Assembly (NCBI GenBank): GCA_021783435.1
Contig: JAJXUC010000029.1
Location: 1 to 29,670 of the forward strand
DNA: 29,670 nt
Direction: 5' to 3'
Origin: Pseudomonadota bacterium
GTDB lineage: Bacteria > Pseudomonadota > Gammaproteobacteria > Burkholderiales > Burkholderiaceae
Below, in pieces: positions 19,078 to 26,947 of this stretch. The notes beneath the pieces are model-generated. The model saw only the letters and a program-made list of their open reading frames with translations, made no database searches and was not told the origin of the DNA. A program made the translations under genes and the position numbers. Each line of letters opens with the position of its first letter. The stretch's first letter is position 1.

Positions 19078-19091
19078 GTATGTCTCCTCTC

Positions 19092-19928
19092 TTAGCGCTT
19101 GAACGAAGGCGTGTGGAGCGTGGCGCCATTGGAGTTGACCCCCATGTAAGTGATCAGGTCGATCACTGCACTGGACGTGAACTTGGGTGCAGGCCAGCGC
19201 TGTTGGCGTTCGCAAGCCAACATGCGCCACTCAAGCGTGCGGGCGACGCCCTGGGAATTGGGGTAGGCGGGCCAGGTCGCGTAGGACACGGCAGCTTCCT
19301 TGTTCGTCAGGTTGGGCAGCGCCGAGATCTTGATGCGCTTGCCGCTTTCCGCATGACAGGCCGCGCACGAGAAGCTGAAGGGCCCCGCACGGTAGAAAAA
19401 CAGCTTCTTGCCATTGTCGTAAGACAGCTTTTCCAAGGCGTCATGTTGCGGAATGGCGATCTTCATGCCGTCGGATTCATGCGCCACGTACATGGCGATA
19501 TTTTCAAGCGGAGACGCGTTGCCGCCCTCCTTTGCGAAGGGATCTTTGTCGGCCTCCTTGGCACTAAAACCCTGCAGGGTTTCCATGCAAGTGACCAAGC
19601 GGGATTCCAGATCCTGCACCTTGCCCGTATCCGGAAAATAACGTGGAAGCTGGGCATAGGCACCCTTCACCACGCCAGGGCCGAGTCCCAGATTGCACTG
19701 TTCGAGGGAGGCGTTTTTGGGTCCCCGCTTTTCACTCCAGAGTTTCTTGCCGTCATCGATGTTGAAGTCGGCGGGGTTACCACCCATCTCGTTCATCAAC
19801 TTGAGATAGGCATTGCCCTCCTGGGTCACGGATTCTGCCTGCGCCGTTGTCGCGCAGGCTCCGATCAGCATCATGGCAGGGAGCGACAAGCCAGCCAGCG
19901 CCGCAATCCTTTTTAGTCGTAGTCTCAT
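19092..19928 (-). CDS. soxA: Sulfur-oxidation cytochrome SoxA (monohaem type)
   Basis: SoxA is the catalytic subunit of SoxAX. The ATG at 19928 follows GAGGAGA and gives 278 residues with a signal peptide ending near AQA-ES. One haem motif is present, CAACH (188-192). The active-site Cys that ligates haem and forms the persulfide is Cys239, in RMLACERQQRWPAP. Cys78 (EQCNLGLGPG) and Cys114 (VTCMETL) are left over from the missing N-terminal haem domain and probably form a disulfide, as in other monohaem SoxA proteins. It lies 53 bp after soxZ and 14 bp before soxX. Confidence 0.97.
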   Translation of the reverse strand: MRLRLKRIAALAGLSLPAMMLIGACATTAQAESVTQEGNAYLKLMNEMGGNPADFNIDDGKKLWSEKRGPKNASLEQCNLGLGPGVVKGAYAQLPRYFPDTGKVQDLESRLVTCMETLQGFSAKEADKDPFAKEGGNASPLENIAMYVAHESDGMKIAIPQHDALEKLSYDNGKKLFFYRAGPFSFSCAACHAESGKRIKISALPNLTNKEAAVSYATWPAYPNSQGVARTLEWRMLACERQQRWPAPKFTSSAVIDLITYMGVNSNGATLHTPSFKR

Positions 19929-19981
19929 AGTCTCCTCGCGAACAGTGGGTACTGCGTCAAACAAAAAGAAGGCTCAATGCG

Positions 19982-20293
19982 TCAGGACACCGTGGTGGTG
20001 TCAGTTTGGGTTTCACCCTTGTTATCCAGCCACGTCACCGAAATTTTGTCGCCCGATTTTCCACCTTTGAAGCGGAATTCGAGGAACGGATTCTTGGAAA
20101 TGGCCGTGCCCCAATCGCAAGTCAGGACGTTCTTGTCATTGTTCTTGCAAATGACGGATTGAATGAAATGGGCAGGGATGATTTTCCCGTCTGGAGCCTT
20201 CATCAGGCCGGTATCTTCGGGGTGAGACATCAGGACGCGAACAACCACTGCGTCGCCTTCGACGTTGGCGCGCATGCGCATCGGATTTGGCAT
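19982..20293 (-). CDS. soxZ: Thiosulfate-oxidation carrier subunit SoxZ
   Basis: SoxZ is the immunoglobulin-fold partner of SoxY in the SoxYZ carrier; it has no signal of its own and is exported with SoxY. The ATG at 20293 follows GGAG at a good spacing and gives 103 residues. It begins MPNPMRMRANVEGDAVVVRV, with the family motif MSHPEDTG and the later IPAHFIQSV and WLDNKGET segments. It lies 44 bp after soxY. Confidence 0.97.
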   Translation of the reverse strand: MPNPMRMRANVEGDAVVVRVLMSHPEDTGLMKAPDGKIIPAHFIQSVICKNNDKNVLTCDWGTAISKNPFLEFRFKGGKSGDKISVTWLDNKGETQTDTTTVS

Positions 20294-20337
20294 ATTGAAC
20301 TCCAATAAAGTCTAGATAACCGAGGTAGTTAAAAAAA

Positions 20338-20811
20338 TCAGCCGCCGCAACCACCGAGCGTGACCTTGATTTCTTTCTTGCTGAACAGCAACTTGTCACC
20401 AGCCTTCGCCACGGCATAGACGTGGGAGGTCTGCGCCATCTTGATGCGGGTGGCAAAGTTCGGCTCGGCTCCATCCTTGGTGCTGAAGGTGGCGACCAAC
20501 GCAGTGGGGTTTTTCTGCACCACGATGCCCAGCATGCTCACGCCAGCAGCCGTGGACTTGATGCCGACCGGCACGACAGCACCGTTTTCGGCAATGTCCG
20601 GACCGACGATGGACACTTCCGTGCTTTCGGTGGCGCTTGCCCCGAGCGCCTTGGCGATTTCATCCAGAGTCTTGGCTTCGAACAACTTGGCGTCCCAGCC
20701 CGGAGCATCAGCCGCCTGGGCGGTGACGGGCAGAAGACCGGCCGAAGCGACCAGACCCACAACGGTCGCACCAGCACCAAGCTGCATGACCTGACGACGA
20801 GATTGATTCAT
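20338..20811 (-). CDS. soxY: Thiosulfate-oxidation carrier subunit SoxY
   Basis: SoxY carries pathway intermediates covalently on a C-terminal cysteine. The 157-residue product ends VTLGGCGG, the family's swinging-arm GGCGG motif with Cys155. The N-terminus SRRQVMQLGAGATVVGL is a twin-arginine signal that also exports SoxZ. The central sandwich contains VPVGIKSTAAG and SHVYAVAKAGDKL. Its start at 20811 lies 79 bp after the soxD stop, and soxZ is next. Confidence 0.98.
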   Translation of the reverse strand: MNQSRRQVMQLGAGATVVGLVASAGLLPVTAQAADAPGWDAKLFEAKTLDEIAKALGASATESTEVSIVGPDIAENGAVVPVGIKSTAAGVSMLGIVVQKNPTALVATFSTKDGAEPNFATRIKMAQTSHVYAVAKAGDKLLFSKKEIKVTLGGCGG

Positions 20812-20890
20812 ACGACTAGCTCCTCAAATATAAAAATGCGTAAGTAGTGGGCGTTGTGTCCTCGGGGATGGCCCGGCAGGACTCGACGCT

Positions 20891-21967
20891 TTACTGCTTC
20901 GCTCCGTCAACAACCCAAGTTGCAATCATCTTGGCATCGGCCTCACTGATACTCTGAGGCGGCATCGGTATACTGCCCCATGTACCTGATCCGCCTTGCA
21001 TGATACGCGTGGTCAATTCGCCCACCATCGCAGTCTTGCCGCTGTATTTGCCGGCAATTTCCTTGTAGCCAGGACCGACCAGTTTGTTGTCACCCAAGCT
21101 ATGGCAAGCGATGCAGCCATTGGCCTTGATCAGTGCGACGACTTTGGCGTTGGGGTCGACCGCGGCTGATTCCTTCTTCAGCGCGGCCTTTTTCAACTCG
21201 GCCCGTGTCAAGGTCACCTGGCCGCGAATCGGCCCCCAAGGACGCGTCTCATCAGCCAAGTTACCCCAAGTATTCATGGCGTACGCAGGGATGAAGGAAT
21301 CAACCTTCGGCTTCGGGCTGCAGTCTTTCATGCATTCAACATTGTGGGTATCCGGGATACCCCCATTCCCAATTTCCTTGCCTGGCCACATACCGTGATT
21401 CCAGGTCATGCCGTTGCGGTTGGGCAGCATGTTTTGGACTTGCTGCACGTTGTCACGTGTCAGCGTGAAATTGGCCGGCACGACATTCGCCAGGTTCAGC
21501 AAATAGGCGACGACCGAATAGGTCTGGTTCCAGGTGAGTGAATCCGGTTCGTTCCAGGGCATTGCCCTGTGGATGTAGTCGAACAGTGTCGATAGGGTCG
21601 AGAGTTTCTCGAGCGAGGTGCCACCGCCGTCGGTCACGTTCGCCAGCTTGGCAACACGCCCCGTGGCAATGTCCTGTTTCGAGGCCTGGAATGCACCCAC
21701 CAGAGGCGGGAACACGGAATTCGAATCTGCGAAGTCGCCATGGCAGGAGGCACATTTGGCCTCCCACAGCTTGGTACCTTCAGCAACAGTTCCTTGTCCC
21801 GCTGGCAGCCCTTGAAAATCGGGGCGCACATCGATATTCCATGCCTTGATCTCGTCCGGGGTGGCCGCGCGACCCAGCGAAGCTGAGGCGTTGGCGCCCC
21901 ATGCGGCCGAAAAAGTCAGGCCTAGTGCTGCCGCCACGGCCGCCTTACGAATTCGCGAGTTGGACAT
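20891..21967 (-). CDS. soxD: Dihaem c-type cytochrome SoxD
   Basis: SoxD is the electron-accepting subunit of the SoxCD sulfur dehydrogenase. The true start is the ATG at 21967 (MSNSRIRKAAVAAALG), 8 bases after GGAGA; it overlaps soxC by 23 bp. The Sec signal ends near ANASAS. The first haem motif is CASCH at 72-76 and the second CIACH at 285-289, with the Met ligand probably in SIPMPP. Between them are the SoxD segments FDYIHRAMPWNEP and WNHGMWPGKEIGN. The 358-residue length fits. The longer open frame to 22279 is a shadow of soxC. Confidence 0.97.
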   Translation of the reverse strand: MSNSRIRKAAVAAALGLTFSAAWGANASASLGRAATPDEIKAWNIDVRPDFQGLPAGQGTVAEGTKLWEAKCASCHGDFADSNSVFPPLVGAFQASKQDIATGRVAKLANVTDGGGTSLEKLSTLSTLFDYIHRAMPWNEPDSLTWNQTYSVVAYLLNLANVVPANFTLTRDNVQQVQNMLPNRNGMTWNHGMWPGKEIGNGGIPDTHNVECMKDCSPKPKVDSFIPAYAMNTWGNLADETRPWGPIRGQVTLTRAELKKAALKKESAAVDPNAKVVALIKANGCIACHSLGDNKLVGPGYKEIAGKYSGKTAMVGELTTRIMQGGSGTWGSIPMPPQSISEADAKMIATWVVDGAKQ

Positions 21968-23333
21968 TGCGAACGTCTCCATTTTCTTCAACTTGCCAAG
22001 TTTGAATTGAGTTGTTGTGATAGATCGAACGGGTTCCGCGGATCTTGCGCATTTCCTGGTAGGTCGGTTGCACCATGCCAGTCTCGTCGACAGCGCGGCT
22101 TTGCAGGAAGGCCACTTTGCCGTTCCACGCCCAGGGGATGTTGAAACGGGCGAAAGCCTTGTTTTGCACCGGGCCTTCCAGACGGGCTTCCTTCCAGTTG
22201 ACACCGCCATCGAACGACACATCCACCCGCTTGATCTTGCCGCGCCCCGACCACGCAAGCCCCGTGACGTTATAGACACCGCGATCCATCAATACCTGAC
22301 CGCCTGACGGTGAGGTCACCACCGACTTGACTTCCATGACGGAGGTGTATTGGCGCAACTTGCCGTCGGGCATGAGGTCGACATAGCCCAAGACTTCGTC
22401 TTTTGTGGCGAAGGGAGAAGTTCCCAGTTTGATGCGGCGCAGGTACTTGATTTGCGACACACCCTCGACGCCGGGGACGATCAGGCGCAGCGGATAGCCG
22501 TTTTCGGGGCGCAGCATTTCGCCGTTCTGGCCATAAGCCACCAGCACTTCGCCCGACATGACCAGCGACATGGGGATGGTGCGGTTTTCGTGGGAGCCAT
22601 CTGCGCCCTCGGCCATGATGAAGCGCACACCCTTCAGATCGGCACCGCAATCGTCCAGCAGCTTGATCAGCGGCACGCCGGTGAACTCGCTGCATGACAC
22701 CATGCCGTGGGTGTACTGCACCGTGGGCACGGCCACATTGCCCCACTCCATGGCGGAATTGGCACCGCACTCGATGAAATGAAAACGCGATACCGGCTGC
22801 ATGCGCATGATGTCGCCGACGCTGTAGACCTTGGGATTCTTCACCAGGTCTTTTTCGCCCATGATCATCAGCCGGAACTGGGCCGGATCAATGTCGTACC
22901 AACCCTGGTGCGAGCGGTTGAAGTGCAAGCCGGCAGGCGTAACGATGCCGAACATGCCCTGCAACGGCGCAAAGGCCACGTTGGCTTGCGTCACCGCGGC
23001 AAGGCCGGGGCTGATACGACGCACCAGATTGGCCTCGTATTTCGACGGCGAGCCGTATGGCGGTTCATCGACACCTTTGCCCAACGTGGTTCCCCACTCA
23101 GGCTTGTCGAGAATCAACTTGCTGCCCTTGTCGCCTTCCCAGTCTTTACGGTCGTCCTCGGTGGCACCATAGGCGTTCACGGCGCCTCCAGCGACCATGG
23201 TGGCGCTGGCTGCCGTCAACGCCCGGCGCAAAAAATCGCGCCGGCCGCCCTGAACCTGCGCGATTTGCTCGGCAGTCAGGAAATTTTCCGGCGCAGGACG
23301 CAACCGGCCCAACCTTTTGCTGTCGTCACTCAT
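21945..23333 (-). CDS. soxC: Sulfur dehydrogenase molybdenum subunit SoxC
   Basis: SoxC is the molybdopterin subunit of SoxCD, which oxidises the SoxY-bound sulfane sulfur; it belongs to the sulfite-oxidase family. The 462-residue product has a twin-arginine motif GRRDFLRRAL near residue 30. The Mo-ligating Cys189 is in HFIECGANSAMEWG, with IPMSLVMSGEVLVAYGQNG and GYPLRLIVPGVEG beyond. The C-terminal dimerisation domain contains VDVSFDGGVNWKEA. I chose the ATG at 23333, though a GTG at 23345 is open; neither has a good ribosome site. It begins 23 bp after the regulator stop and overlaps soxD by 23 bp. Confidence 0.96.
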   Translation of the reverse strand: MSDDSKRLGRLRPAPENFLTAEQIAQVQGGRRDFLRRALTAASATMVAGGAVNAYGATEDDRKDWEGDKGSKLILDKPEWGTTLGKGVDEPPYGSPSKYEANLVRRISPGLAAVTQANVAFAPLQGMFGIVTPAGLHFNRSHQGWYDIDPAQFRLMIMGEKDLVKNPKVYSVGDIMRMQPVSRFHFIECGANSAMEWGNVAVPTVQYTHGMVSCSEFTGVPLIKLLDDCGADLKGVRFIMAEGADGSHENRTIPMSLVMSGEVLVAYGQNGEMLRPENGYPLRLIVPGVEGVSQIKYLRRIKLGTSPFATKDEVLGYVDLMPDGKLRQYTSVMEVKSVVTSPSGGQVLMDRGVYNVTGLAWSGRGKIKRVDVSFDGGVNWKEARLEGPVQNKAFARFNIPWAWNGKVAFLQSRAVDETGMVQPTYQEMRKIRGTRSIYHNNSIQTWQVEENGDVRNVQLANS

Positions 23334-23356
23334 CCTCGTACTCACTTGTTGAAAAT

Positions 23357-23740
23357 CTACATGCGTCGAGCCAGGCGCTCAGATTGAGAAACGGACTCTG
23401 GATCGTCCATCTCGATGGCAATTTGCGTGCACACCGTACGGCAGAGTTGCACCGCCTTCTCACTTTGCACCCGGTAATAAACCTGATTGCCCACGCGCCG
23501 CTTGGCAACAATGCCCGCCTGGTACAGCACCTTGAGATGCTGGGAGACGTTGGGCTGGGTGGAGTTGACCGCCTCCATGATGTCGCCGACGCTTTTTTCC
23601 TGATCGCAGATGGCATTGATGATGCGCAGGCGTAATGGGGTCGCCAAAACACCGAACAACTCGGCGGCGGAAACGAAAACGCGCTCGGCGTCGACTTGGT
23701 CGGCAGCCGCTGATTCAAGCAAATGCAGCGTGTTGAGCAT
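23357..23740 (-). CDS. ArsR-family regulator of the Sox operon (SoxR/SqrR/BigR-like)
   Basis: A 127-residue winged-helix repressor starting MLNTLHLLESAAADQ. The core has LFGVLATPLRLRIINAICDQEKSVGDI and the recognition helix STQPNVSQHLKVLYQAGIV, with the wing RRVGNQVYYRVQ. Cys45 in the second helix and Cys100/Cys104 near the C-terminus match the pattern by which SqrR, BigR and SoxR sense persulfides through a tetrasulfide, not metal; the classic ArsR metal motif CxC is absent. It is the first gene of the leftward Sox run, with palindromes in front. A role as persulfide-released repressor is inferred. Confidence 0.9.
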   Translation of the reverse strand: MLNTLHLLESAAADQVDAERVFVSAAELFGVLATPLRLRIINAICDQEKSVGDIMEAVNSTQPNVSQHLKVLYQAGIVAKRRVGNQVYYRVQSEKAVQLCRTVCTQIAIEMDDPESVSQSERLARRM

Positions 23741-23757
23741 GGTTGGTATTCGTCAAT

Positions 23758-23771
23758 TTGCTTATAAGCAA
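23758..23771. promoter_or_regulatory. Perfect 14-bp palindrome upstream of the ArsR gene; likely operator
   Basis: TTGCTTATAAGCAA is a perfect 14-bp palindrome, 18 bp before the regulator ATG. A second inverted repeat, ATAAG-N6-CTTAT, overlaps it at 23764-23779. Both lie where a repressor would block the start of the Sox operon. Confidence 0.65.
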
Positions 23772-23781
23772 GAACTTATGA

Positions 23782-23809
23782 ATTGTAGAGAAGTCACCCT
23801 CTGCGTCCA
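23782..23809 (-). promoter_or_regulatory. Candidate sigma-70 promoter of the Sox operon
   Basis: On the leftward strand TGGACG (23804-23809, 4 of 6 to TTGACA) lies 16 bp from TACAAT (23782-23787, 5 of 6 to TATAAT). The predicted start near 23775 falls inside the inverted repeat, fitting a repressor site. The -35 match is weak. Confidence 0.4.
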
Positions 23810-23835
23810 GATCGGCGGGCTAGGAGTTTCCCTAG

Positions 23836-25728
23836 CTATTGGTGAGCAATTGCTTCACGAATCTGCGCCAGGGCCAGCGGTTCTTCCAGGGTGGTCAGGT
23901 CGCCGGGGTCGCGCTGCTCGCACAGTGCCTGGATGGAGCGGCGCAACAATTTACCGGATCGGGTCTTGGGCAACATGGCAACGAAGCGGACCCGGGCCGG
24001 GCGCGCCAAGGCGCCCAATTGCGCCTGCACGGTCTGCATGATGCTCGCCTCCAGACTGGCGCAAGCGGCAGCATCAGCCATCTTGCCGGCATCGCGCGGC
24101 ACGACGAAAGCCATCGCCACCTGACCCTTGATGGCGTCCGCGGCACCGACCACGGCCACCTCGGCCACGGCCGGGTGGCTCGAAATGCTTTCCTCGATCT
24201 CGCGTGTGCCCAGGCGATGGCCGGCGACGTTGATGACGTCATCGGTGCGCCCGAGTATGGTGATGTAGCCGCTTGCGTCGGCCACACCCCAATCAAACGT
24301 GGAATACACCTGTTTACCGGGGAAGGTCGACCAATAAGTGCCGACGAAGCGGGCATCGTCACCCCAGACGGTTTGCATGCATCCCGGCGGCAAGGGCCAG
24401 CCGATGGCGACCATACCCTTTTCGCCGGGCGCAACGGGCTCGCCTGTGGAGTCGTGCAGGATTTGGACGTCGTACCCCGCCATGGCGACACCGGGTGAGC
24501 CGGGCTTGGGCGCCAGTTCTTCCACACCGCCGGCGATGCTGAGGATGGGCCAGCCGGTCTCGGTCTGCCAGTAGTTGTCGACCACGGGCTTACCCAAGGC
24601 CTGCGCGACCCAGGCCGCGGTGGGTTCGTCGAGCGGCTCACCCGCCAGGAACAGGCGCTGCAACGACGACAAGTCGCTGTCGCGCATGAAGGCCGTGTCG
24701 AATTTCTTGAGCACGCGGATGGCGGTTGGCGACGAGAACATCACACTCACCCGGTGGCGTTCGACCAATTGCCAGAAGCTGCCTGCGTCCGGGCGCAACG
24801 GAGTGCCTTCGTACAGCAACGTGGTCATGCCGTGCAACAGCGGGCCGTAGACGATGTAGCTGTGGCCGACGACCCAGCCGATGTCGCTGGTGCAGAAATA
24901 GGTCTGTCCGGACTCGGCGCGAAAAATGTCGCGCATGGACAGCGCCAGCGCCACGGCATAGCCTCCGGTGTCGCGCTGCACGCCTTTGGGCCTGCCGGTG
25001 GTTCCCGATGTGTAGAGGATGTAGCTCGGATGCGTGGCATCCACCCAGGTGCAAGCCACCGGTGTGTCGCCCACAGCTGCGCACGCGGCGACGTAATCCA
25101 GGTCGCGCCCGACCACCGGCTCGTAGGGCTGCAGCCCGCGGTCCACCATCAAGACAGTGCCCGGCTTGTGCGTGGCACGGGCAATGGCTTCGTCCAGCAG
25201 CGGCTTATAGGGAATGACGCGTCCAGCGCGCGAGCCGGCATCGCTGCTGACCACGACCTTGGGCTGGGCGTCGTCAATACGCGTGGCCAGGCTCATGGCA
25301 GCAAAGCCGCCAAACACCACGGAATGAATCGCCCCCAGGCGAGCACAAGCCAGCATGGCGAAGACCGCCTCGGGAATCATGGGCATGTAGATCAACACCC
25401 TGTCACCCTGCTCGACGCCTTGCCGGCGCAGCACCGCCGCCATGCGCTGTACCTCGGCATGCAACTGGGCATAGGTGTAGCTGCGGCTTTGGTCGACTTC
25501 AGTGGACTCCCAGATCAACGCTGGCTGTTGGGCACGCGTGGGCAGATGACGGTCGATTGCGTTGTGGCAGAGATTGGTCAACCCGCCGGGGAACCAGCGA
25601 GCAAAGGGCTTGCGGGTGGCGTCGAGCACTTGATCCCAAGGCCGATGCCAATCGATCAGTCCAGCCTGCTCGGCCCAGAACGCTTCGGGCAGCTCGATCG
25701 AGCGACGGTGGTAGTCGGCGTAGCGCAT
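23836..25728 (-). CDS. prpE: Propionate--CoA ligase PrpE
   Basis: PrpE activates propionate (and related acids such as acrylate or 3-hydroxypropionate) to acyl-CoA with ATP. The ATG at 25728 is 6 bases after GGAGA and gives 630 residues starting MRYADYHRRSIELPEAFW. It has the ATP loop YTSGTTGRPKGVQRDTGGYA, whose RDTGGYAVAL favours PrpE over AcsA. YWQTETGWPI, ILGRTDDVINVAGHRLGTREIE and the reactive Lys in KTRSGKLLRR complete the adenylate-forming enzyme; that Lys is often regulated by acylation. acuI is upstream on the same strand, 241 bp away. The sox regulator is downstream, 95 bp after the stop. Confidence 0.94.
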   Translation of the reverse strand: MRYADYHRRSIELPEAFWAEQAGLIDWHRPWDQVLDATRKPFARWFPGGLTNLCHNAIDRHLPTRAQQPALIWESTEVDQSRSYTYAQLHAEVQRMAAVLRRQGVEQGDRVLIYMPMIPEAVFAMLACARLGAIHSVVFGGFAAMSLATRIDDAQPKVVVSSDAGSRAGRVIPYKPLLDEAIARATHKPGTVLMVDRGLQPYEPVVGRDLDYVAACAAVGDTPVACTWVDATHPSYILYTSGTTGRPKGVQRDTGGYAVALALSMRDIFRAESGQTYFCTSDIGWVVGHSYIVYGPLLHGMTTLLYEGTPLRPDAGSFWQLVERHRVSVMFSSPTAIRVLKKFDTAFMRDSDLSSLQRLFLAGEPLDEPTAAWVAQALGKPVVDNYWQTETGWPILSIAGGVEELAPKPGSPGVAMAGYDVQILHDSTGEPVAPGEKGMVAIGWPLPPGCMQTVWGDDARFVGTYWSTFPGKQVYSTFDWGVADASGYITILGRTDDVINVAGHRLGTREIEESISSHPAVAEVAVVGAADAIKGQVAMAFVVPRDAGKMADAAACASLEASIMQTVQAQLGALARPARVRFVAMLPKTRSGKLLRRSIQALCEQRDPGDLTTLEEPLALAQIREAIAHQ

Positions 25729-25782
25729 GTTTTGTCTCCAGTCTTGGTGTGATGGCGGCCGCAGGGGGAACCGCTTGGATCC

Positions 25783-25826
25783 GCTGGTCGGTGGCGTCGT
25801 GGTCCACCACGACGCCACCGACCAGC
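25783..25826. repeat. Perfect 21-bp inverted repeat in the acuI-prpE gap
   Basis: Two 21-base arms, GCTGGTCGGTGGCGTCGTGGT (25783-25803) cut here as GCTGGTCGGTGGCGTCGTGG plus T, and its exact complement at 25806-25826, flank two C residues. The repeat lies 55 bp upstream of prpE. Neither side has a T-tract. It could form a strong RNA hairpin that limits read-through from acuI or stabilises its end. Confidence 0.7.
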
Positions 25827-25910
25827 AAGCCCGCGCACGTTAGGAGCCAGAACTGACGCAGCACTGACCCATGCCCGGGGCAAATGGCTGCAGGCCCAAG
25901 AGGGGCGACT

Positions 25911-25943
25911 GCGGGCGATCGTTGCGGGCGATCGTTGCGGGCG
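25911..25943. repeat. 13-bp tandem repeat, 2.5 copies
   Basis: GCGGGCGATCGTT repeats at 25911-25923 and 25924-25936, with a partial copy to 25943. It lies between the hairpin and the acuI stop, outside any gene. CGATCG in each copy is palindromic. The copy number may vary by slippage. Confidence 0.75.
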
Positions 25944-25969
25944 CCGGATGCTTGCTGCGACCGCTCGGT

Positions 25970-26947
25970 TCAGAGGCCGACCACCGCCCGGCCACGCGAC
26001 TGCCCGGCCATGATGCCCGCAGCGGTCTGCGGAACCTGATCCAGCGATACATCGTGCGCCATGCGCTCGAGTCGGGCGAGGTCGATCTCCGCGGCCAATG
26101 CGTCCCAGGCCGCCCGACGCGCAGCCAGCGGCTGCATCACGCTGTCGACGCCAACCAGGGTGACATTGCGCAAGATGAAAGGCGCCACGCTCGTCGGGAA
26201 ATCCATGCCTTGTGCCAAACCACAGGCGGCCACCACACCACCCCAGCGGGTTTGAGCGCATGCATTGGCCAGGATATAGCTGCCCGCAGTGTCGATCACC
26301 GCGGCCCAGCGCTCTTTTTGCAGCGGCTTGCCCGGCGCGCTCAAGGCCGCGCGGTCGATGATCTCGGCAGCGCCCAGCTCGCGCAAGTAATCCGCCTCGC
26401 CGGGCTTGCCGGTTGCAGCCACCACACGATAGCCACGCTGCGCCAGCAGGCCCAGCGCGACACTGCCCACCCCGCCAGTGGCGCCAGTCACCAGCACCTC
26501 GCCATCGGCCGCTTGCACGCCATGGCGTGCAATGGCCAGAACGCACAGCATGGCGGTGTAGCCCGCGGTGCCGAGGATCATCGCCTGCCGCGTGTCGAAC
26601 CGCGGCGGCAGCGGCACCAGCCAATCGCCGCGCAAGCTTGCACGCTCAGCCAGACAACCCCAATGGGTTTCGCCCACACCGAAGCCGTTGAGAATCCAGC
26701 GGTCTCCGGCCTTCCATGCCGAATGACTGCTGTGCAACACCACACCCGCGCCATCGATGCCCGGCACCATGGGCCATTTGCGCACCACAGGCGCCTTGTC
26801 GCTGAGTGCCAGCGCATCCTTGTAGTTGAGTGTGGAATGCTGCACCCGCAGCAGGACGTCACCTTCGGGCAGCTCGCGCTCGTCCAGAGTGCTCAGGGTC
26901 GCGCTGAATCGGCCGTCCTCCTTGCGCAAAAGCCAGGCTTTGAACAT
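25970..26947 (-). CDS. acuI: Acrylyl-CoA reductase (NADPH) AcuI / YhdH family
   Basis: A medium-chain reductase that reduces acrylyl-CoA to propionyl-CoA with NADPH, detoxifying acrylyl-CoA. The 325-residue product starts MFKAWLLRKEDGRFSATLST, 6 bases after GGAGA. The family marks are HSTLNYKDALALSDKAPVV, PMVPGIDGAGVV, LNGFGVGETHWGCLAERA and the NADPH motif VTGATGGVGSVALGLLAQRGY. Zinc ligands of alcohol dehydrogenases are absent, as usual for AcuI. prpE follows on the same strand; the pair would convert acrylate or 3-hydroxypropionyl-derived acrylyl-CoA to propionyl-CoA. Confidence 0.93.
   Translation of the reverse strand: MFKAWLLRKEDGRFSATLSTLDERELPEGDVLLRVQHSTLNYKDALALSDKAPVVRKWPMVPGIDGAGVVLHSSHSAWKAGDRWILNGFGVGETHWGCLAERASLRGDWLVPLPPRFDTRQAMILGTAGYTAMLCVLAIARHGVQAADGEVLVTGATGGVGSVALGLLAQRGYRVVAATGKPGEADYLRELGAAEIIDRAALSAPGKPLQKERWAAVIDTAGSYILANACAQTRWGGVVAACGLAQGMDFPTSVAPFILRNVTLVGVDSVMQPLAARRAAWDALAAEIDLARLERMAHDVSLDQVPQTAAGIMAGQSRGRAVVGL

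Noticed and set aside
21968..22279. N-terminal extension of soxD by about 100 codons
   Set aside because: It lies inside soxC and lacks a ribosome site; the ATG at 21967 opens a proper signal peptide after GGAGA.
25911..25943. Short tandem repeats as a CRISPR remnant
   Set aside because: Units are contiguous without spacers and only 13 bp long.
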